Source: Fervidobacterium nodosum Rt17-B1 (lineage in GTDB: Bacteria > Thermotogota > Thermotogae > Thermotogales > Fervidobacteriaceae). From it: a DNA stretch of 64,000 nt. The notes below the pieces were generated by a model. That model saw nothing but the letters and a program-made list of their open reading frames with translations, made no database searches and was not told the DNA's origin. The position numbers and the translations under genes were made by a program. Numbering within the stretch: the first letter of the stretch is position 1; every line of letters begins with the position of its first letter. This document shows, piece after piece, positions 1-9,134 of this stretch. The stretch spans positions 1 through 64,000 of the forward strand of contig NC_009718.1 of NCBI RefSeq assembly GCF_000017545.1, given 5' to 3'.

Positions 1-42
1 AACATATTTCAAATTCAAAATTAAAAATTCGAGGTGTTGTTT

Positions 43-1377
43 ATGTCTTCAAGAGGTGAAAAAATTCTCTCATTACTAAAAGAAAGGATAAGTAGACAAC
101 AATGGGAAAGCTGGTTCATTGATTTCACAGTTAAATCGGTTATAGAAAACCATGTGATATTTGAAGTGGGAAATATGTTTATTAAAGGTTATATCGAGAA
201 GAAGTTCGACAAGATAATAAGAAAGGTTCTATATGAAGTTTTGGGTCCGAATTCTACCTATGAAATAGTATACGCTCAGGTACAGAAAGATGAGGTCGCA
301 AATAACGATAATGGTGCGCTTGTAAGAAAAAGGCCCGTTCTTATTACACCTGTGAGTTCCAGATATACTTTTAGCAATTTTGTTGTTGAAGAATTCAACC
401 AGCTTGCTTACACTATCCTTCTTGAGTCAGCTAAGAAACTTGGAACCTTCAACCCTATATTTATTTACAGTAAAGCTGGTATGGGAAAAACACACTTGGT
501 ACAAGCTTTCGGAAATTATTTGCTTGAAAACGATCCAGATATTAGATTTGCTTATTTGACAAGTGAAGCCTTTATGAACGAATTAATCGCAAAGCTTAAA
601 GCAGGTACAGTGGAAGAGTTTAGAGAGAAGTACAGAAAGAAAGTAGATGTATTGGTAATAGATGATATCCAATTTCTTGCTGGAAAGAAAGGTGTACAGA
701 TAGAACTTTTCCACACTTTCAATACTTTGTATGAAGCAGGAAAACAGATAATAGTTTGTTCTGACAGATCACCAAAAGAACTTAAAGATTTTCAAGATAG
801 GGTAATTTCAAGGTTCCAGATGGGCGTCGTTGTTGAGATAAAAAACCCGTCGGTTGAAGCAATGTACCGTATAGCAAAGAAAATCGTCGAAGATGAAAAA
901 GCCGATATTTCTGATGATATATTAAATTACGTAGCGAAACATTTTAAAGGAAGTATAAGAATTCTCAAAGGGGCTATAATTAAACTAATTGCATATAAGA
1001 GCATGTACAAGGATTTAGATGTTGCAACAGCAAGATTAATACTAAAAGATTTTTTAACTGAAGAGGAAGAAAATCATGAACAGAATGATATAATAAGTAT
1101 CGTGGCTAGGTATTTTAAACTTTCTAAAGAAGATTTGCTGTCGAATAAGAAGAGTAAAAATATTGTAGTCGCAAGGCATCTAGCGATGTACATTTTAAGT
1201 ACAAAATTTCAAATGTCATCAAGAAAAATCGCTACTTTACTTAAAAAAAGTCACCCTACAGTATTAAATGGTATAAAGGCTACAGAGAACAGGCTAGAAA
1301 ACGATCCAGAAATTCGACAAATTTTAAAACTAATAGAAGATAATTTAGCACAAATGGTAGGTAAAGCATTATCTTAA
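43..1377 (+). CDS. dnaA: Chromosomal replication initiator DnaA
   Basis: DnaA binds origin DnaA boxes and melts the origin to load the replicative helicase. The 444-residue product has the usual length. After an N-terminal domain I (about residues 1-80) the AAA+ core carries a Walker A motif SKAGMGKT (about 143-150), Walker B VLVIDDIQF (about 203-211), and an arginine-finger region with ISRFQMG. The C-terminal helix-turn-helix domain IV ends the protein. The ATG at 43 is chosen because GAGGTG at 31-36 is correctly spaced; an upstream GTG at 34 lies inside that Shine-Dalgarno. The DnaA signature reads KSHPTVLNG rather than the common RDHTTVLHA, so box recognition may differ. Only 33 bases of upstream sequence are in the window. 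The ferredoxin gene follows in the same direction. Confidence 0.95.
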   Translation: MSSRGEKILSLLKERISRQQWESWFIDFTVKSVIENHVIFEVGNMFIKGYIEKKFDKIIRKVLYEVLGPNSTYEIVYAQVQKDEVANNDNGALVRKRPVLITPVSSRYTFSNFVVEEFNQLAYTILLESAKKLGTFNPIFIYSKAGMGKTHLVQAFGNYLLENDPDIRFAYLTSEAFMNELIAKLKAGTVEEFREKYRKKVDVLVIDDIQFLAGKKGVQIELFHTFNTLYEAGKQIIVCSDRSPKELKDFQDRVISRFQMGVVVEIKNPSVEAMYRIAKKIVEDEKADISDDILNYVAKHFKGSIRILKGAIIKLIAYKSMYKDLDVATARLILKDFLTEEEENHEQNDIISIVARYFKLSKEDLLSNKKSKNIVVARHLAMYILSTKFQMSSRKIATLLKKSHPTVLNGIKATENRLENDPEIRQILKLIEDNLAQMVGKALS

Positions 1378-1391
1378 GCCAGCATCCCATA

Positions 1392-1420
1392 TTGTCTTAT
1401 CTACAATATTATGGTATAAT
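1392..1420 (+). promoter_or_regulatory. Promoter of the ferredoxin gene
   Basis: TTGTCT (1392-1397), 17-base spacer, TATAAT (1415-1420), with a TGG extension just before the -10. It lies between dnaA and the ferredoxin gene, so ferredoxin can be transcribed independently. Confidence 0.7.
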
Positions 1421-1449
1421 ATCAAGGAACTTAAATGAGGAGGTGCTAA

Positions 1450-1635
<186 letters not shown>

Positions 1636-1676
1636 GTTAGTATTAAGTTTAAACTTTTTCAAAATTAGATTAGGAT

Positions 1677-1700
1677 AAAAGGGGGCAATGCCCCCTTTTT
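1677..1700 (+). terminator. Intrinsic terminator after ferredoxin
   Basis: Stem GGGGG/CCCCC extended by A-T pairs (AAAAGGGGG...CCCCCTTTTT), followed by a T tract. Confidence 0.85.
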
Positions 1701-1975
1701 GTTTGAGTTTAGTTGAAATAGTAAGATTTATAATTTGTCATGTTTTGATGTTAATGATTAAATGTTTAAAATAGTAATATAGGTTGAATTACGCCTTAAT
1801 TTAACCTATTGTGCCTATTTTCTCAGTATTTTTTTGATTTATTCTTGTGAAATGTTTATTTGATTTATTTTTGTGTGATATAATATAATTACAATGCTTC
1901 AGTTATTTTATTTAAAAAAATAGAGTCACAATACAAATCATAAAATCGATAAAATAGAAAAGGAAGGTGCAAAAC
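1701..1975 (+). promoter_or_regulatory. AT-rich regulatory gap before the membrane-protein gene
   Basis: This gene-free stretch holds three visible items. An imperfect 13-bp inverted repeat at 1779-1791/1797-1809 has one mismatch, which pairs as G-T in RNA. Two 17-bp direct repeats (1833-1849 and 1859-1875, 16 of 17 identical, 26 bp apart) follow. An extended -10 element TGATATAAT ends at 1884. No convincing -35 is present, so the direct repeats are candidate activator sites. No RNA gene was recognised. Confidence 0.5.
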
Positions 1976-3829
1976 GTGATAAAAGAAAAGAGCGTTACAA
2001 AGAGAACTCTTACTTTTATTTTTCTAATTCTGATGGTTTTATTTGTTTACGCTTTGGATCTTAAAAAGTCGGAAGATTATTACTTATCTTATTTTGAAAC
2101 TTCTTCGAGTTTTGGCTCATATGTTAGAGAACTCATAAAAAACGATTTACCAATTTACAGGTTTTTAAAGATTCATATGGTTGGTTCATCTGAAAAAACT
2201 GAAACGACAAAAAAGACAGGTGACTATTTGTTAAGTATAAAACCATTTGATGGAACGAATTCTGATGAAGAAAGACTTGCAAGAGCTATTTACTTGGCCT
2301 ACTGGGAAGCGAAGTTAAACCATAGAAAAATGGATGTTGAGATTGTTAAAAATTCACCTATTTTCAACGAATTTTTCTCCGAATACCAATTTAGAGTCTC
2401 AGATGCTTTCAGAAATTACGCTCAAGATTTAGTTGCATACCTTTTTGGTTTAGATGTTCCCGGTTTGCCTTCGGAACTTGTGCCTGAAGAAATTAAAAAT
2501 TTAAAGAAAAATTTGATAAACAATTACAGTTATGAACCTGTCTACAATGGAGAGGAAAAAGAAGCAATTTCGATATTGCTTTCTAAATCGGAAGTTGTTA
2601 AAGGACTACAAGAAATTATAATCGATGCTCAAAAGAGTACAAATGACTTTGAACCTGAAACGTTGATTATGAGAACAAGCGCAACAGTGTTTAGAAGCGC
2701 TTTTTCGTATATAGCAGGATTGAAAAACGAGATAGCTCAAAAATTTGTTGATATAACACCTAAAGAAAGAAATTTTGCATGGATAAGATGGTTAGTCTAT
2801 TTAGTATTGTTTGCTGTAGGTTATTTTGTTTTAAAGAATATGAGTTTGGTTTTTGCTTTGTTCTTAGCTTCAGAAACTGTTTATATAGGTTCATTCATGG
2901 ATATTCAATCTTTAGTTGATGGAAAGATATACGGTATTGTTTTCGCTATTGCTGTAATCTTTTCAGTAATTTACTTCTTTACCAGAAAGAAATATTTATA
3001 CTCTCTTATATCACTGTTAACTATAATTGCTCTTTTCTTACCATCATTCGGAACCCCAGATCTTGTTATGAAAAATTCATTCTCAAATTCTCCTTTCTAT
3101 TCAGCCCTTGTTGATGATATTATAAACGATCAACTTGGTAAGCTTAAAATTAACGCAAAAGACTATAATACTTTGACAAACGAATCGATACAAGCTTTTT
3201 CGAATTTAATATCGGAATTAGAAGAAGATGGAAATGTATCAGAAGAATGTTTTGAACCTGAAAAATTTGACAAGAGAATTGAATATGTGAGTAACCTTTT
3301 AAGTAAGCACAAAGATAAGAAGAAGGAAATTGATGATTTCGTGTACTTTGAAAAGAGCAGAATGAAGAAAGTCGAAAAGATAAAATTATCAACGCAAAAA
3401 CTATTGGTGAAGATGGCTTCTGTATCTTCCGAGAATTTCAAAAATGATTTGATTAGTTTTGTTAATTCTAATTTTAGTGAAAATACAGCGAAAGAATTTT
3501 CAGAGAAGATAAACTCAACAAAAGAAATTTCCGTTGTTCCATTACCTGGATACAAGATTCAAAACTATCTGGCTGCAACAATTTTGTTAGCTCTCTCTTT
3601 ATTCTTAGTGGCTTTAAACTTTAAAGAGGCTTTTATACCTTTAATTGGAAGTATCGCGGTTTCTGTGCTAAGCTTATTAAAGAATCAAATACTGTTTGTT
3701 CAAGTTGGTGTACCATCGATAACAATTTACATTAGCTGGACAATTCCATATGTTTTAATTTTGTCGCTCGTTTTTGGATTTATTTGGTTTAACTCTACAA
3801 ACACCTTTAGAAGGAGGGAGAAAGTATGA
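1976..3829 (+). CDS. Multi-pass membrane protein of unknown function
   Basis: I do not recognise this 617-residue protein. One hydrophobic helix lies near the N-terminus (about residues 10-30). A long soluble, probably extracytoplasmic stretch follows. Then there is a group of helices at about 265-365, a second charged soluble stretch (about 370-520) and three C-terminal helices ending in a basic tail. The GTG at 1976 is preferred because AGGAAGG (1961-1967) is spaced for it; a GTG at 1967 overlaps that Shine-Dalgarno. The stop overlaps the ATG of the BMP gene (ATGA), so the two are probably translationally coupled. This placement suggests, but does not show, a link to the transporter. Confidence 0.8.
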   Translation: MIKEKSVTKRTLTFIFLILMVLFVYALDLKKSEDYYLSYFETSSSFGSYVRELIKNDLPIYRFLKIHMVGSSEKTETTKKTGDYLLSIKPFDGTNSDEERLARAIYLAYWEAKLNHRKMDVEIVKNSPIFNEFFSEYQFRVSDAFRNYAQDLVAYLFGLDVPGLPSELVPEEIKNLKKNLINNYSYEPVYNGEEKEAISILLSKSEVVKGLQEIIIDAQKSTNDFEPETLIMRTSATVFRSAFSYIAGLKNEIAQKFVDITPKERNFAWIRWLVYLVLFAVGYFVLKNMSLVFALFLASETVYIGSFMDIQSLVDGKIYGIVFAIAVIFSVIYFFTRKKYLYSLISLLTIIALFLPSFGTPDLVMKNSFSNSPFYSALVDDIINDQLGKLKINAKDYNTLTNESIQAFSNLISELEEDGNVSEECFEPEKFDKRIEYVSNLLSKHKDKKKEIDDFVYFEKSRMKKVEKIKLSTQKLLVKMASVSSENFKNDLISFVNSNFSENTAKEFSEKINSTKEISVVPLPGYKIQNYLAATILLALSLFLVALNFKEAFIPLIGSIAVSVLSLLKNQILFVQVGVPSITIYISWTIPYVLILSLVFGFIWFNSTNTFRRREKV

Positions 3830-4926
3830 AAAGGTTTTTAGCAGTTGCGTTGTTAGCACTCTTGTTAACATTCGGTTTTTCGTTCAAGGCTATTATGGTT
3901 ACCGACACAGGTGGTCTTGGCGATAAGTCATTTAACGATGGTACATGGGCTGGCGTTCAAAGAGCGGCAAAAGAACTTGGTGTTGAAGCAAAAGTTATCA
4001 TGTCGCAAGAACAGTCAGACTACATACCAAACCTTACTAAAGCAGCAGAAGAAGTTTCAAAGGAAAAAGACGGCGGTATCGTTTTTGCAGTCGGCTTCAT
4101 GATGCAAGATGCTCTTGAAAAAGTAGCGAAGCAATATCCTTCTGTCTATTTCGCAGGTATTGATATTGAATTTGGTAAGGAACTTCCAAACGTTATTAAT
4201 TTCCTCTTTAAAGAACAAGAATCAGCATTCCTTGTTGGTTACGTTGCTGCAGCAATGACAAGGACAGGAAAAGTTGGATTTATAGGCGGTATTCCAATTC
4301 CACCAGTTGAAAGATTCAGATACGGTTATGAAGCAGGTATAAAGGCATATCAAGACCTCCATGGTAAAAAAATTACGGTTATTAAAGGCTACACAAACGA
4401 GTTTAGTGATCCAAAGAAAGGTAAAGACCTTGCTAATTCTCAATTTTCACAAGGTGCAGATATTATATTTGCTGCAGCTGGTGCTTGTGGTAACGGCGTT
4501 ATAGAAGCAGCAAAGGAAAGAAGCGAAAAACTTGCCGGTAAAGGTTTAGATAATATTAAGAAATATGCCCTTTCTGGTAAGGCACTTTACTATGCGATAG
4601 GTGTCGATGTTGATCAAGATTACATGGCCCCCGGTGTAGTTCTCACAAGCGCTATGAAAGGTGTTGATACAGCGGGTTATTATGGAGTAACTTGGGCATT
4701 CAAAGGACAATTCAAAGGTGGATTGAAGACTCTTGGACTCAAAGAAAATGGTGTTAGAATGTCTGAAATGAAATACACAAAAGACATTATAGATAAACTT
4801 GCTCCAAATGTACTTAAAGAGCTTGAGTACCTTAAAGGTCTTATAATCGAAGGTAAGATTACAGTTCCAGACTCAGAAGACGCACTTAAGGCGTTTACAG
4901 TAAAAGGAGTAAAACTTCCAAAATAA
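3826..4926 (+). CDS. BMP-family (PnrA/Med-like) nucleoside-binding protein
   Basis: This is the substrate-binding component of a BMP-type ABC transporter, a family that mainly binds purine nucleosides (PnrA/TmpC). The 366-residue product has an N-terminal signal peptide (residues about 1-19) but no lipobox cysteine, so it is probably secreted and not lipid-anchored. The family motif TDTGGLGDKSFND follows directly after cleavage. The conserved region around FAVGFMMQDALEKVAKQYP supports the family. The gene overlaps the preceding membrane-protein gene and is followed by a terminator-like hairpin, then the ATPase and two permeases. Nucleoside specificity is inferred from family and neighbours. 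Confidence 0.9.
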   Translation: MKRFLAVALLALLLTFGFSFKAIMVTDTGGLGDKSFNDGTWAGVQRAAKELGVEAKVIMSQEQSDYIPNLTKAAEEVSKEKDGGIVFAVGFMMQDALEKVAKQYPSVYFAGIDIEFGKELPNVINFLFKEQESAFLVGYVAAAMTRTGKVGFIGGIPIPPVERFRYGYEAGIKAYQDLHGKKITVIKGYTNEFSDPKKGKDLANSQFSQGADIIFAAAGACGNGVIEAAKERSEKLAGKGLDNIKKYALSGKALYYAIGVDVDQDYMAPGVVLTSAMKGVDTAGYYGVTWAFKGQFKGGLKTLGLKENGVRMSEMKYTKDIIDKLAPNVLKELEYLKGLIIEGKITVPDSEDALKAFTVKGVKLPK

Positions 4927-4963
4927 TTCTTGTTAAAGTTTTTCCATTATTTCATAAACTTTG

Positions 4964-4986
4964 CGGGGGCTCTCGCCCCCGGTTTT
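4964..4986 (+). terminator. Hairpin between binding-protein and ATPase genes
   Basis: Stem CGGGGGC/GCCCCCG with a 4-base loop and a short T tail. It probably lets the binding protein be expressed above the membrane components. Confidence 0.75.
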
Positions 4987-5033
4987 AATAAATTATTAAT
5001 AAATTATTTTTGTTTAATTTGTTTAATCGGTAG

Positions 5034-5079
5034 TCAATGGCCTTTTAGAAATTTTCACTTACTTTCTATAGGTCATTGA
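5034..5079 (+). promoter_or_regulatory. Imperfect inverted repeat in transporter leader
   Basis: TCAATGGCC...TAGAAA (5034-5051) faces TTTCTATAGGTCATTGA (5063-5079). The arms are imperfect. It lies 42 bases before the Shine-Dalgarno of the ATPase gene. It could be a regulator site or leader hairpin. It lacks the conserved core of a purine riboswitch. Confidence 0.35.
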
Positions 5080-5135
5080 GTGCTGATTAATTTATCTGAT
5101 TTAACATATGATAATACTACGGAGGTGGACATTTA

Positions 5136-6701
5136 GTGAATTCAAAAGTTCATGACATGGTGAAAAGCGAAGAGTACGCTGTAGAGATGATCGATATTAC
5201 AAAGAGGTTTCCGGGAGTTTTGGCAAACGATAAGGTTACCATACGTATAAAAAAAGGTGAGGTTCATGCTATTGTCGGTGAGAACGGTGCTGGAAAGAGT
5301 ACATTGATGAATCAACTCTACGGTCTATACCATCCAGATAGTGGAGAAATAAGAATTTTTGGCGAAAAAAAGGTATTTGCTGGACCAAGAGATGCGATAA
5401 AAGCAGGTATAGGTATGGTCCACCAACACTTTATGCTTGTTGATACATTAACTGTTGCAGAGAACGTTGTTCTTGGAAGTGAGCCAAATAAAGGGCTGAA
5501 TTTTGACCTTCAAAAGGCAAGGAAAGAAGTTAGAGAGTTATCGGAAAAATATGGGCTTTATGTTGATGTTGACGCAAAAATAGAGGATATACCAGTTGGT
5601 ATGCAGCAGAGGGTTGAGATTATAAAAACATTGTACCGTGGTGCGAATATAATTATTTTGGACGAACCTACCGCTGTTTTGACACCGCAAGAAGTTGAGG
5701 AACTATTTGTTATTATGAGAAATCTTCAAAATGCTGGAAAGACTATTTTATTTATTTCACATAAATTAAATGAAGTTATGGAAATAAGCGATAGGATAAC
5801 AGTCATGCGTGGTGGTAAGGTAACGGCTGAGTTAATTACTAAAGAAACAAACGAAAGGGAAATTGCAAGAGCGATGGTCGGAAGAGACGTTGTACTCAAA
5901 CTTGATAAATCTCCTCACAGTCCAAAAGAAGTGATTTTTGAGGTTAAAGACCTTTGGGTTAAAGACAACAGACACTTAGATGCTGTTAAAGGTGTTACAT
6001 TTAACGTAAGGCGTGGTGAGATTGTTGGAATTGCTGGTGTTGCTGGTAACGGTCAAACAGAACTTGTGGAAGCAATTACAGGTTTAAGGAGAGTAGAAAA
6101 GGGGCAATTAATCTTTGAAGGTAAAGATGTTACCAACGCTCATCCAAGGCAGTTAAGAGATATGGGCATGACACATATAGCCGAAGATAGGTTAAAACAC
6201 GCTCTTATAAAACCTTTCCCTGCTTATTATAATGCAATATTAGGAAGACATATAAAGAAACCATTTGCTAGAGGTGTGTTTTTAAATCACAAAGAGATAA
6301 AAAGGTATACAATGGAACTTATGGAAGAATTTGATGTAAGGCCTAGAATAATAGAACATCTTGGAGGTAATTTTTCAGGAGGTAACCAACAGAAACTTGT
6401 TGTTGGCAGAGAGATAAAAGCTGGGCCAAAATTTATGGTCGTCGCCCAACCAACAAGGGGACTTGATGTTGGAGCGATTGAGTTCATTCATAGACAGATT
6501 TTAAAAATGAGAGAGCACGATGTTGGGATATTGTTAATTTCTATGGAGTTGGAAGAAATATTCTCATTGAGCGATAGAATTTTAGTGATGTACGAAGGAC
6601 AGATAATGGGCGAGGTTAAACCTCAGGAAACGACTATAGAAGAAGTTGGTCTTATGATGGCCGGTAAAAGATTAGAAGAAATAAGAGGTGGTAAAAAATG
6701 A
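5136..6701 (+). CDS. ABC transporter ATPase, double-domain (nucleoside type)
   Basis: This cytoplasmic subunit of 521 residues carries two fused nucleotide-binding domains, as in RbsA/NupA-type importers. Domain 1 has Walker A GENGAGKST (48-56), a degenerate signature VGMQQRVEI and Walker B ILDEPTAVL. Domain 2 has a degenerate Walker A (GVAGNGQTE), an intact signature SGGNQQKL and a Walker B ending AQPTRGLD. This asymmetry is typical of the family. The GTG start follows GGAGGTGG (5121-5128) at good spacing. The gene overlaps the next permease by 4 bases. Confidence 0.93.
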   Translation: MNSKVHDMVKSEEYAVEMIDITKRFPGVLANDKVTIRIKKGEVHAIVGENGAGKSTLMNQLYGLYHPDSGEIRIFGEKKVFAGPRDAIKAGIGMVHQHFMLVDTLTVAENVVLGSEPNKGLNFDLQKARKEVRELSEKYGLYVDVDAKIEDIPVGMQQRVEIIKTLYRGANIIILDEPTAVLTPQEVEELFVIMRNLQNAGKTILFISHKLNEVMEISDRITVMRGGKVTAELITKETNEREIARAMVGRDVVLKLDKSPHSPKEVIFEVKDLWVKDNRHLDAVKGVTFNVRRGEIVGIAGVAGNGQTELVEAITGLRRVEKGQLIFEGKDVTNAHPRQLRDMGMTHIAEDRLKHALIKPFPAYYNAILGRHIKKPFARGVFLNHKEIKRYTMELMEEFDVRPRIIEHLGGNFSGGNQQKLVVGREIKAGPKFMVVAQPTRGLDVGAIEFIHRQILKMREHDVGILLISMELEEIFSLSDRILVMYEGQIMGEVKPQETTIEEVGLMMAGKRLEEIRGGKK

Positions 6702-7732
6702 AGAAATTTATCGAAAATATTGCTGTACCTTTGATTTCTGTTTTGATTGCTTTAATTATCTCTGCTTTTATTATCCTTGCGATAGGTAAGAATCCTATAC
6801 TTGCTTACGGTAAATTGCTTAACGGTGCTTTTGGAAGTAAGCAAGCGATAATTGATACACTTATAAAAACGACTCCTTTGATACTCACAGGTTTGGCGGT
6901 CGGGTTTGGATTTAGAGCAGGTGTTTTTAACATCGGTGCTGAAGGTCAAATGGCTATGGGTGCTCTTGTTGCTGCAAGTGTCGCAAGTAATTTTGGAGGT
7001 CTTCCACCAGCTGTTGCAATTCCACTTACTATGCTTATAGGTATGGCCGCTGGTGCCGGTTGGGCTGCGATAGCTGGTTTTCTTAAAGCCAAAACAGGAG
7101 CTCATGAGGTTGTTACAACTATTATGTTGAACTGGACAACCACTTATATTGCTTCATTTATGGTTACAGGTCCGCTTGCAACGGGTTCTGGAACGCCTAA
7201 GAGCCCTGAAATATCTACTTCAGCTCAATTGCCAATTTTGATGAAGGTTGGAGCTATGGAACTTAGTTCTGGAATAATAATATCAATTCTTGCAGCTATA
7301 TTTATGTACGTTTTCCTTAATAAAACGACAGTTGGTTACGAAATAAAAGCTGTGGGATTCAATCCTTACGCTGCAGAATATGGTGGTATTAGTGTTGCAA
7401 AAAATGTTGTATTAGCGATGGCCATAAGTGGTGCGCTTGCTGGATTAGCAGGTGTTACTGAATTAATGGGAGTGCATCACAGGTTTTTAGGTGAGCTTTC
7501 TGGTGGTAAAGGTTTTGATGGTATCAGTATAGCGTTGATAGGTCAGAATAATCCAATTGGAATAATCTTTGCTGCGTTATTAATTGGTGCTCTTAGAACA
7601 GGTAGTAACGAGATGCAATTCATGGGAGTTTCAAAGTATATAGTTATAATTGTTCAAGCTATTGTTATTTTCCTTGTAGCAGCTGATAGAATTGTACGCA
7701 CTATTTATCTTAGAAAGAAGGTGAAAGCATGA
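6698..7732 (+). CDS. ABC transporter permease 1 (nucleoside type)
   Basis: This 344-residue multi-helix membrane protein belongs to the branched-chain/ribose-type permease family (BPD_transp_2). It carries the conserved stretch FRAGVFNIGAEGQMAMGAL and a second conserved block around ELSGGKGFDGISIALIGQNNP. Both are hallmarks of the BMP-system permease pair. It starts inside the ATPase stop codon region (ATGA overlap) and ends overlapping the second permease the same way, so the three membrane-complex subunits are translationally coupled. Confidence 0.93.
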   Translation: MKKFIENIAVPLISVLIALIISAFIILAIGKNPILAYGKLLNGAFGSKQAIIDTLIKTTPLILTGLAVGFGFRAGVFNIGAEGQMAMGALVAASVASNFGGLPPAVAIPLTMLIGMAAGAGWAAIAGFLKAKTGAHEVVTTIMLNWTTTYIASFMVTGPLATGSGTPKSPEISTSAQLPILMKVGAMELSSGIIISILAAIFMYVFLNKTTVGYEIKAVGFNPYAAEYGGISVAKNVVLAMAISGALAGLAGVTELMGVHHRFLGELSGGKGFDGISIALIGQNNPIGIIFAALLIGALRTGSNEMQFMGVSKYIVIIVQAIVIFLVAADRIVRTIYLRKKVKA

Positions 7733-8688
7733 GAGTCTTAGAAGCTATTTTATCGATATTTATAAATCCACAATTTTATAAAATAGCACTAACAACTGCT
7801 ACTCCTCTCATGTTTGCTTCTTTAGGTGGAGTATTTAGTGAAATTACCGGCGTTGTTAATATAGCACTTGAAGGAATAATTTTGATGGGAGCATTTACTT
7901 CTGTTGTCTTTACGTATTTAACTGGTAATGTTTGGTTTGGAGTTTTAATGGCGATTGTAAGCGGTATTTTGCTTGCTCTTCTCCATGCTTGGGGAAGTAT
8001 AAAGTGGGCTGGTAACCAGGTTGTTTTAGGTACGGCTATTATACTTCTTTCACAAGGTTTAACAGGTTTTTTGATGGAACCCATTTTTGGTCAACCTGGT
8101 CAAACCGACTTTGTTGGAAAAATTGATGAGATAACGATTCCTGGTCTTGTAAATGTCCCATTTATTGGACAGATAATAGGTGAAATTAGTCCATTTGTTT
8201 ACATCGCGTTTGGATGTGTTATTTTCGGTTGGTGGCTCATTTTTAAGACAAAACTTGGTCTGAGAATGAGGGCAGTTGGTGAAAATCCGGAAGCAGCTGA
8301 TACTCTTGGTGTTAATGTTTTTGCAATCAGATATTTTGGTGTTATTATGAGTGGTGTCTTTGCTTCGCTTGCAGGTGTGTATCTAAGCGTTGGAGAAATT
8401 GGTCAATTTAAAGAATTGATGTCTGGTGGAAGAGGTTTTATAGGACTTGCTGCTATGATTATCGGTAAATGGAATCCAATAGGCGCGATGTTCGCCAGCT
8501 TATTCTTTGGATTTTTTGGAGCGTTTTCAAATCAACTCCAGAGTTTACAGCAGATAACAGTAGCCTCAAACGTCAAATCATTGTTTGATACTATACCATT
8601 CATACTTACAATTGTGGTTGTCGCTGGTTTTGTTGGAAAATCAAGAGCTCCAGCAGCAGATGGTGTACCTTACGAAAAGCACGATTAA
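7729..8688 (+). CDS. ABC transporter permease 2 (nucleoside type)
   Basis: This is the second permease (319 residues) of the same importer. The N-terminal block GVFSEITGVVNIALEGI and the later SGGRGFIGLAAMIIGKWNP are the counterparts of the conserved loops in permease 1. The two proteins would form a heterodimeric membrane channel. The start overlaps the end of permease 1 by 4 bases. It ends in three exact copies of a 9-base AT repeat (AAAATTATA, 8688-8714) that fill the gap to the next gene; no terminator is visible, so transcription may continue into the YjbQ gene. Confidence 0.92.
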   Translation: MRVLEAILSIFINPQFYKIALTTATPLMFASLGGVFSEITGVVNIALEGIILMGAFTSVVFTYLTGNVWFGVLMAIVSGILLALLHAWGSIKWAGNQVVLGTAIILLSQGLTGFLMEPIFGQPGQTDFVGKIDEITIPGLVNVPFIGQIIGEISPFVYIAFGCVIFGWWLIFKTKLGLRMRAVGENPEAADTLGVNVFAIRYFGVIMSGVFASLAGVYLSVGEIGQFKELMSGGRGFIGLAAMIIGKWNPIGAMFASLFFGFFGAFSNQLQSLQQITVASNVKSLFDTIPFILTIVVVAGFVGKSRAPAADGVPYEKHD

Positions 8689-8714
8689 AAATTATAAAAA
8701 TTATAAAAATTATA
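8688..8714 (+). repeat. Three tandem copies of AAAATTATA
   Basis: An exact 9-bp unit repeated three times between the permease stop codon and the YjbQ leader. Low complexity; no function evident. Confidence 0.8.
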
Positions 8715-8733
8715 GTTGTCAGGAAGTGGTTTC

Positions 8734-9132
8734 ATGTTAAAGAAAATAGATGTTTCTACTTCAAAACGTGTAGAATTTCTAGACATTACTCCGATAGTTT
8801 CTAACATAGTTTCTGAATCTAATGTAAAGGAAGGCATATGTTTAGTCTATGTTCCACATACAACTTGTGGGTTGACTATAAATGAACATGCTGATCCTTC
8901 AGTCGTCAGTGATATAATTAACCATGTAAATAAACTTGTTCCATACAACTCAGATTACAAACACTTAGAAGGTAACTCCGATGCGCATATAAAAGCTTCG
9001 ATTTTTGGAAGCAGTCTATCTATTATAATTTCAAATGGTAAATTGTTGCTTGGTACGTGGCAAGGGATATTTTTGTGTGAGTTTGATGGTCCAAGAAAGC
9101 GCAGTGTTTACATTAAAATCTTGGAGGGGTAA
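8734..9132 (+). CDS. YjbQ/UPF0047 family protein (copy 1)
   Basis: This 132-residue cytoplasmic protein belongs to the YjbQ (UPF0047) family. Members have weak thiamine-phosphate-synthase-like activity in E. coli, but their main role is unsettled. Visible family motifs are VPHTTCGLTINEHADP, HLEGNSDAHIKA and the C-terminal GTWQGIFLCEFDGPRKR. Their histidines and the acidic residues form the metal-binding surface. ATG at 8734 is preferred over an upstream TTG because AGGAAGTGG (8721-8729) is spaced for it. The stop is 2 bases before the CTG start of the next gene. A second family member lies at 17156. Confidence 0.88.
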   Translation: MLKKIDVSTSKRVEFLDITPIVSNIVSESNVKEGICLVYVPHTTCGLTINEHADPSVVSDIINHVNKLVPYNSDYKHLEGNSDAHIKASIFGSSLSIIISNGKLLLGTWQGIFLCEFDGPRKRSVYIKILEG

Positions 9133-9134
9133 GA

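Noticed and set aside
1397-1405. TTATCTACA as a DnaA box
   Set aside because: A single near-match that overlaps the ferredoxin promoter, with no cluster of boxes.
5034-5120. Purine riboswitch before the nucleoside transporter ATPase
   Set aside because: The conserved junction bases and kissing loops are not visible; only an imperfect inverted repeat is present.
8688-8714. CRISPR-like or regulatory significance of the AAAATTATA triplet repeat
   Set aside because: The unit is 9 bp, low complexity and without spacers; no CRISPR array was seen in the window.
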